Below are positions 43,509 through 47,633 of a DNA stretch of 47,633 bases, in pieces (the stretch's first letter is position 1; each line of letters starts with the position of its first letter). Origin of the DNA: Rhizobium sp. SEMIA4064 (GTDB lineage: Bacteria; Pseudomonadota; Alphaproteobacteria; Rhizobiales; Rhizobiaceae); contig NZ_PYJN01000008.1 in assembly GCF_003025035.1 (NCBI RefSeq), positions 1-47,633 of the forward strand, read 5' to 3'. Under the pieces are notes generated by a model, which did not search any database, was not told the origin of the DNA, and saw only the letters and a list, made by a program, of their open reading frames with translations. The translations under genes were made by a program, and so were the position numbers.

Positions 43509-44447
43509 TCAATGCTCGACCCGCAAGACGATTTTGCCGCGATTATGTTCGTTCATGATCGCCTCTTGTGCGGCGCGCGCCTGATCAAGCGGATAAACGC
43601 GGCGAATCTCGACGCGCACCTTTCCATCGTCGATGAGGCGGCTGATCTCCGCGAGCTGCACACCGTTCGGCTGCGCCGTATAGCGAATGGCGCGTATCCC
43701 TAGCTCGGTTGCACGTTTCTTATCGGGCTGGGCAAGCGTCGAAACTAGGATACCGTCCGTCTTTATCACGCTGAACGACCGATCCTGGGTTTCGCCGGCG
43801 ACGAGATCGAACACCATGTCCACCGGCTGGATCGCCTCCTCGAAGCGCTCACTCTCATAGTCGATGACCTGATCGGCACCGAGGTAACGCGCGAATTCCA
43901 TATCGCCGCCGGAAACCGTCGTCGCGACCCAGGCGCCTTTCGCCTTCGCAAACTGAATGGCCAAATGACCGACACCACCCGCGCCGCCATGGATGAGGAC
44001 GCGCTGGCCTGCCTGAAGCCCGCCATGCTCGAATAGGCCCTGCCATGCGGTAATGCCCGCCAGCGGAATTGCGGCAGCCTCCACCGGGTTCATCAGCCTC
44101 GGCTTCGGCGCTACTTCTTCCGGCCTGGCGATGACGAATTGTTCGTAACCGCCGTGCCGTGGATTGAGAAAGGCATAGACCGCCTCGCCGAGGCGAAACG
44201 CGCCGACCCCCTCCCCTACCTTCTCGACCGTTCCGCAGACATCTCGACCGAGCACGTAAGGCAAATCGTCTTCCTGAACAGCCGGATAGCTTCCCTCACG
44301 CATCTTCCAATCGACAGGGTTGACGCTGGCAGCCTCGACCCGGATCAGAATTTCGTCGATCTTGGGCTCGGGACGTTCGATTTCTTCGAGACGAAGAACT
44401 TCCGGACCGCCAAATGCGTGGATACGCACAGCTTTCATGACGCTCAT
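43509..44447 (-). CDS. NADP-dependent zinc-less alcohol dehydrogenase/quinone oxidoreductase
   Basis: A 312-residue MDR-superfamily protein: N-terminal MSVMKAVRIHAFGGPEVLRL, substrate domain with SVNPVDWKMREG, and the Rossmann motif VLIHGGAGGVGHLAIQFAKA at about 145-164. The catalytic zinc Cys set is missing, as in quinone oxidoreductases (Zta1/QorA type). It reduces quinones or enones with NADPH. Start ATG at 44447 follows GAGGAGAGAAACG. Confidence 0.85.
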   Translation of the reverse strand: MSVMKAVRIHAFGGPEVLRLEEIERPEPKIDEILIRVEAASVNPVDWKMREGSYPAVQEDDLPYVLGRDVCGTVEKVGEGVGAFRLGEAVYAFLNPRHGGYEQFVIARPEEVAPKPRLMNPVEAAAIPLAGITAWQGLFEHGGLQAGQRVLIHGGAGGVGHLAIQFAKAKGAWVATTVSGGDMEFARYLGADQVIDYESERFEEAIQPVDMVFDLVAGETQDRSFSVIKTDGILVSTLAQPDKKRATELGIRAIRYTAQPNGVQLAEISRLIDDGKVRVEIRRVYPLDQARAAQEAIMNEHNRGKIVLRVEH

Positions 44448-44556
44448 CGTTTCTCTCCTCACGGTTTGAGAATGGAAGCCGGCCGATCGCCACCGACTTT
44501 CGCTGGCCCTATTCGGACGCTGAACGTTTCCAGAGATTGTCGATGGCCGGCCCAGA

Positions 44557-44772
44557 TCAGACGGCGTTGATTGACGGCAGGAAGGACATCACCTCGTTGC
44601 GGCCCCTGGGGCTCAGCGTCTCGATACGCTCGCTCCAGAAGCTGTCCGCCTCCGGCGAATCCGGCTCCCAACAATTCGTCGACAAGAGGTTGTCGTCCAT
44701 CACCAGCAGACGATGGCCACCCAACCGCAAATATTCTGTCGCCAGCTCTTTCGCAGCATTCGTCATCATCAT
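44557..44772 (-). CDS. Hypothetical small protein, triple ATG start
   Basis: A 71-residue (or 69) protein, MMMTNAAKELATEYLRLGGH, then RLLVMDDNLLSTNCWEPDSP and ENGRNEVMSFLPSINAV-like end (RGRNEVMSFLPSINAV). It is soluble, with one Cys. AAGGAGCGGG before three consecutive ATGs is a strong ribosome site, so it is expressed. Family not identified; its size and pattern recall small proteins conserved in rhizobia. Confidence 0.65.
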   Translation of the reverse strand: MMMTNAAKELATEYLRLGGHRLLVMDDNLLSTNCWEPDSPEADSFWSERIETLSPRGRNEVMSFLPSINAV

Positions 44773-44850
44773 CCCGCTCCTTGCGCCAGTTATCAGGATG
44801 TCAACAATCGAACGGGGAATATGTTCCCTTTGGCACGAAAGCCTATTTTG

Positions 44851-46134
44851 TCAGTCTTTTGACGGCTGCCGGCGTCTCTCCATCTCGTCTTCGGATTGGG
44901 CGGGAGGCTCCCAGCCGAACACGCTGCGTCCGCCGTAAAAAGTGGACCTGTCGAATTCGCCGGCAACGATTTCCTTGAGATCGGGGCCGGTGACATATCG
45001 TTCGAGCATACGGGACTGATCGTCCAGGCGCTTCAGCGCCTGCAACTCCTCGTCACGGCCGAGCCGCCCTTTCCGCACCGCCGATTTCATCACGTTGATG
45101 GTCTGGTCGTAGACCTTCAAAGGCACGGGAAAAGGGTGGCGATCCTTGCCGCCATGCGCCAGCGAAAACCGGGCGGGATCAGAAAAGCGGTAGGGGGCGC
45201 CATGCACAACTTCGGCAACCATCGCCAGCGCCTTGACCGTTCTTGCGCCAACGCCTGGCGTCAGCAACAGGTCCTCGAAATCCACCGGCCCGCGATCGGC
45301 TGCCGCCGCCAGATTCCCATGCAATCGCCTCATATTCACATCGGTTTCGCGAACATCGTGATGAGCCGGCATGATCAGGTGCGGCAACATGGGTTGCGCG
45401 TTGTTTTCAGCAATTGCCGCCGGCTCTGCTTCCAGCGCGGCGACTTCGCGCACGATCCTGTCCGGCCCTAGCGATGAAAGTAGATCGAGCTGACCTGCAC
45501 GCGACCGGTCGGCGCGCCGATCAGCAAGATTGACGATCCGGCCCTGGTCTCTTCCCTCGATCGCCGCATGCGGGGAATCGAGAAAGCTTGTCAGCCCTTC
45601 GGACAACCAATGATAGCGACGCGCCTGCCGCCGATCGCCATTCATCCCCTGCTGGACGACGACCCATTTGCCATCGTCTGTCACTATGAAACCGTGCAGA
45701 TAGAGATCGAATCCATCCTGTAAGGCGGCGCTGTCCACCTTGGCGACAAGCCGGCTTTTCGCCGCGAGCGCCACACCGTCGATGCCGACACGACGGCCGA
45801 TGGCCGTAAGTTCATCCGGCGTCTTGCGCGACTGAGCGCCGCGGCCACCGCAGACGTGAATTCCAAGTTCGCCCGAGAGCGGCGTCAGGCCTCGTTTCAG
45901 CGCGCCGAGGACGCTGGTGGTGATGCCCGAGGAATGCCAGTCCATGCCCATGACGGCGCCGAAGGACTGGAACCAGAAGGGGCTCGCCAGCCGGCGCAAC
46001 AGTTCGTCGCGCCCATAATGTTGAACGACCGCCTCGGTAATCACGGCGCCCAAACGCGTCATTCGGTCGCCGAGCCATTTCGGCACCCGCCCTCCATGCA
46101 AGGGAAGATCCGCGTTGCCAGCTCTTTGCGCCAA
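44851..46134 (-). CDS. DUF763 domain-containing protein
   Basis: A 427-residue protein that matches the DUF763 pattern from end to end: RAGNADLPLHGGRVPKWLG at the N-terminus, HGFIVTDDGKWVVVQQGMN in the middle, and helix-hairpin-helix FEDLLLTPGVGARTVKALAM near 290-310 followed by HPFPVPLKVYDQTI. It has no signal peptide. The HhH suggests nucleic-acid binding, but no function is known to me. The start is a TTG at 46134; GGAGTGCGACGAAC upstream and the position of the family N-terminus support it. Confidence 0.85.
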   Translation of the reverse strand: MAQRAGNADLPLHGGRVPKWLGDRMTRLGAVITEAVVQHYGRDELLRRLASPFWFQSFGAVMGMDWHSSGITTSVLGALKRGLTPLSGELGIHVCGGRGAQSRKTPDELTAIGRRVGIDGVALAAKSRLVAKVDSAALQDGFDLYLHGFIVTDDGKWVVVQQGMNGDRRQARRYHWLSEGLTSFLDSPHAAIEGRDQGRIVNLADRRADRSRAGQLDLLSSLGPDRIVREVAALEAEPAAIAENNAQPMLPHLIMPAHHDVRETDVNMRRLHGNLAAAADRGPVDFEDLLLTPGVGARTVKALAMVAEVVHGAPYRFSDPARFSLAHGGKDRHPFPVPLKVYDQTINVMKSAVRKGRLGRDEELQALKRLDDQSRMLERYVTGPDLKEIVAGEFDRSTFYGGRSVFGWEPPAQSEDEMERRRQPSKD

Positions 46135-46224
46135 GTTCGTCGCACTCCATTTCAGATACGACGCACTTTAGTACCGGCAACCGGATTGCGCCATGCACGG
46201 ATTTGATCCCAGGCAGTCTGGACC

Positions 46225-47289
46225 CTATCCGATGGCGCTACGAATGGTCTTCGAAAGGCGCAACAGGAAGGCGGGCCGGGAGGAGGCGACGAGTTTCCAC
46301 GACAGGATCGCCTTCGCCATGCGGCCGGGAAGGACGCCGACCGAAAGAAACCATGCCGCCAGCATGGCACGCCGTCGCAGCGATGCATTCATCTCCAGGC
46401 TGGCGACGGCACCGGCAGTACCGAGTGCAAATCTGGAATCGCTGACCATGGGATGCCGGGATTTGTCCATGGTCAGGGATGCCAGACGCTCTTCCAAATG
46501 GACGGGATCATGGAGATTGACATCCTCTGGCACCGTCAACCCGATCTCGGCTGCCTGATCCGACAAGGCGTCGATGCGACGGAAGTCATGCTCCATTCGC
46601 CAGCGCGCGCGCTGACCAAGTTTTTCCGCGAAGACGGAGTGATTGGCACCATGGATGCGGTAGGCTCCAAGGCAGGACTCGATCGACGTCACCTTTCCAT
46701 GGAGAGGCGCAACGGTGACGAGATAACCATCGGCGCCCTGGCGAAAATCCGTCTCCGGAACCGGCATGACCACCTCCAGAGCCGAGCGTTTGAAAGCCAA
46801 GCCGCTGGTGACAGTCGTCTGATACCGTCCCCTCTGCAGCAGTTTTGGGGTCACGTCGCCGGAGTCGAACGGGAGCTCCGGAGGCGGAAAGACGTCCTTT
46901 ACCTGCATATCCTCATCGACGATATGCAATCTGAACTGCACCTGGACGGCATCGTCTTCCCAGGCGTCGACGATCTCGGATATTGCGTTCGGATAAAGGT
47001 AATCATCGGCGTCGAGAAAGAGGACGATCGCACCGCGGCTCGCCGCAAAACCGGTATTGAATGCCGCTGCATGCCCACCGTTCTTCTCTCTCAGGCAGGC
47101 CCTAATCCGCGACCCGTAGGAAGCAACAACATCGGCTGTGTCATCGGTCGATGCATCGTCGACGACGATGACTTCCATATTGTCGTAACTTTGCTCTAAC
47201 GCGCTGTCGATGCAGCGTGGTAGAAAGCGAGCGTAATTGTAGTTCGAGATGATAATAGAAACTAAAGCACGGTCTGTGATGGAGTGCAT
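46225..47289 (-). CDS. Family 2 glycosyltransferase
   Basis: A 354-residue protein. The GT-A nucleotide-binding fold includes VSIIISNYNYARFLPRCIDS, VIVVDDASTDDT (about 39-50) and the metal-binding DxD at FLDADDYLYPNAI (about 92-104). C-terminal residues 275-354 are hydrophobic/basic but no clear membrane helix is obvious, so it may be membrane-associated. The family transfers sugars to polysaccharide, lipid or protein acceptors. It is not next to other exopolysaccharide genes here. GAGG lies 9 bases before the ATG at 47289. Confidence 0.88.
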   Translation of the reverse strand: MHSITDRALVSIIISNYNYARFLPRCIDSALEQSYDNMEVIVVDDASTDDTADVVASYGSRIRACLREKNGGHAAAFNTGFAASRGAIVLFLDADDYLYPNAISEIVDAWEDDAVQVQFRLHIVDEDMQVKDVFPPPELPFDSGDVTPKLLQRGRYQTTVTSGLAFKRSALEVVMPVPETDFRQGADGYLVTVAPLHGKVTSIESCLGAYRIHGANHSVFAEKLGQRARWRMEHDFRRIDALSDQAAEIGLTVPEDVNLHDPVHLEERLASLTMDKSRHPMVSDSRFALGTAGAVASLEMNASLRRRAMLAAWFLSVGVLPGRMAKAILSWKLVASSRPAFLLRLSKTIRSAIG

Positions 47290-47633
47290 CGCATTGAACC
47301 TCGCAAATTTGCTTTGGTCGCGGCGAACCTACTCATTCAGGTCCTGTGGATTAAAACCCATTCCGGCGAGCACAACTCTCCGAAGCTGAAAAGCTGCTGT
47401 CACAGACATGCTGGCCGATGGGTGGCGAAGATAGACTTGATTTGTCTGTACGGGCGACGAGCCTCCCCAGCTTTATGGCTTTTGAATGGCCATGACGTCC
47501 AAACACCCCGGTTGAATGCCCGGCACGTCTCATGTCGTCTCGCCTTATCAAAGACTAAAAAATAGTCTTCAGGTGGCTGTCAGCGTCATTGCCGATAGTC
47601 GCGCCCCACCGGAACAGGAAGCGATCTCTTATG
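47290..47633. other. Terminal non-coding region with a small hairpin
   Basis: About 340 bases upstream of the glycosyltransferase gene. AAGACTA (47551-47557) and TAGTCTT (47563-47569) form a perfect 7-bp stem around five A residues. An ATG at 47631 preceded by AGGAAG could start a plus-strand gene that leaves the window, but only one codon is visible. No other content was recognised. Confidence 0.4.

Noticed and set aside
47631..47633. ATG at the right edge as a gene start
   Set aside because: Only one codon is visible and the AGGAAG in front is about 11 bases away; without the next sequence it cannot be supported as a gene.

Overview
The window looks like an accessory-rich stretch from an alphaproteobacterium of the Rhizobiaceae, most likely Rhizobium. 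This rests on high GC, the glxA/glxBC genes next to soxBDAG, two periplasmic-binding-protein ABC operons, a second groESL with a CIRCE-like site, and an extra haem-copper oxidase cluster. It was judged by reading only; no database search was run. No rRNA, tRNA, CRISPR array, intact insertion sequence or origin was seen.

Layout. (1) 1-8334: one-carbon/methylated-amine catabolism. glxC (partial) and glxB (glutamate-synthase-like), an XRE-cupin regulator and the GlxA regulator lie on the minus strand, divergent from soxB-soxD-soxA-soxG. Together these could be either sarcosine oxidase plus glx genes or an N-methylglutamate pathway. (2) 8335-8832: a scar holding abutting fragments of a dihydrolipoamide dehydrogenase gene and an acyl-CoA carboxylase alpha gene. 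(3) 8833-10838: Ca2+/H+ antiporter, a small acidic protein and a two-helix K+ channel. (4) 10874-18356: a sugar operon under a divergent ROK repressor (binding protein, two permeases, SIS-domain sugar-phosphate enzyme, PfkB kinase, ATPase), with a perfect palindrome in the control region. (5) 18363-21598: Ada, an uncharacterised Cys-motif protein and a 2OG-Fe(II) oxygenase in one direction, plus a SnoaL-like protein. (6) 21857-28177: a small secreted protein, then a polyamine-type ABC transporter with an Asp/Glu/hydantoin racemase, divergent from a GntR/FCD regulator. (7) 28180-30425: a decayed area with a VapC remnant, a ParDE-like toxin-antitoxin pair, an NTF2-like protein and a membrane-protein remnant. 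(8) 30528-35574: cytochrome c and an alternative cytochrome c oxidase with two subunit III proteins (resembling coxMNOP). (9) 35722-38165: a 57-residue protein behind a perfect inverted repeat, then groESL with a degenerate CIRCE. (10) 38304-47633: two alpha/beta hydrolases, PQQ glucose dehydrogenase, a GFA protein, an NADP-dependent oxidoreductase, small conserved-looking proteins, a DUF763 protein and a family 2 glycosyltransferase.

The unifying theme is nutrient scavenging and stress survival: several self-contained uptake/catabolic modules, each with its own divergent regulator, alternating with respiration, chaperone and alkylation-repair genes. Decayed fragments at 8.4 kb and 28-30 kb mark past rearrangements. 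The most promising leads are the SIS/PfkB sugar operon of unknown substrate, the racemase/ABC operon with twin palindromes, the Ada-linked Cys-motif protein, and the 57-residue protein with its 25-bp inverted repeat.
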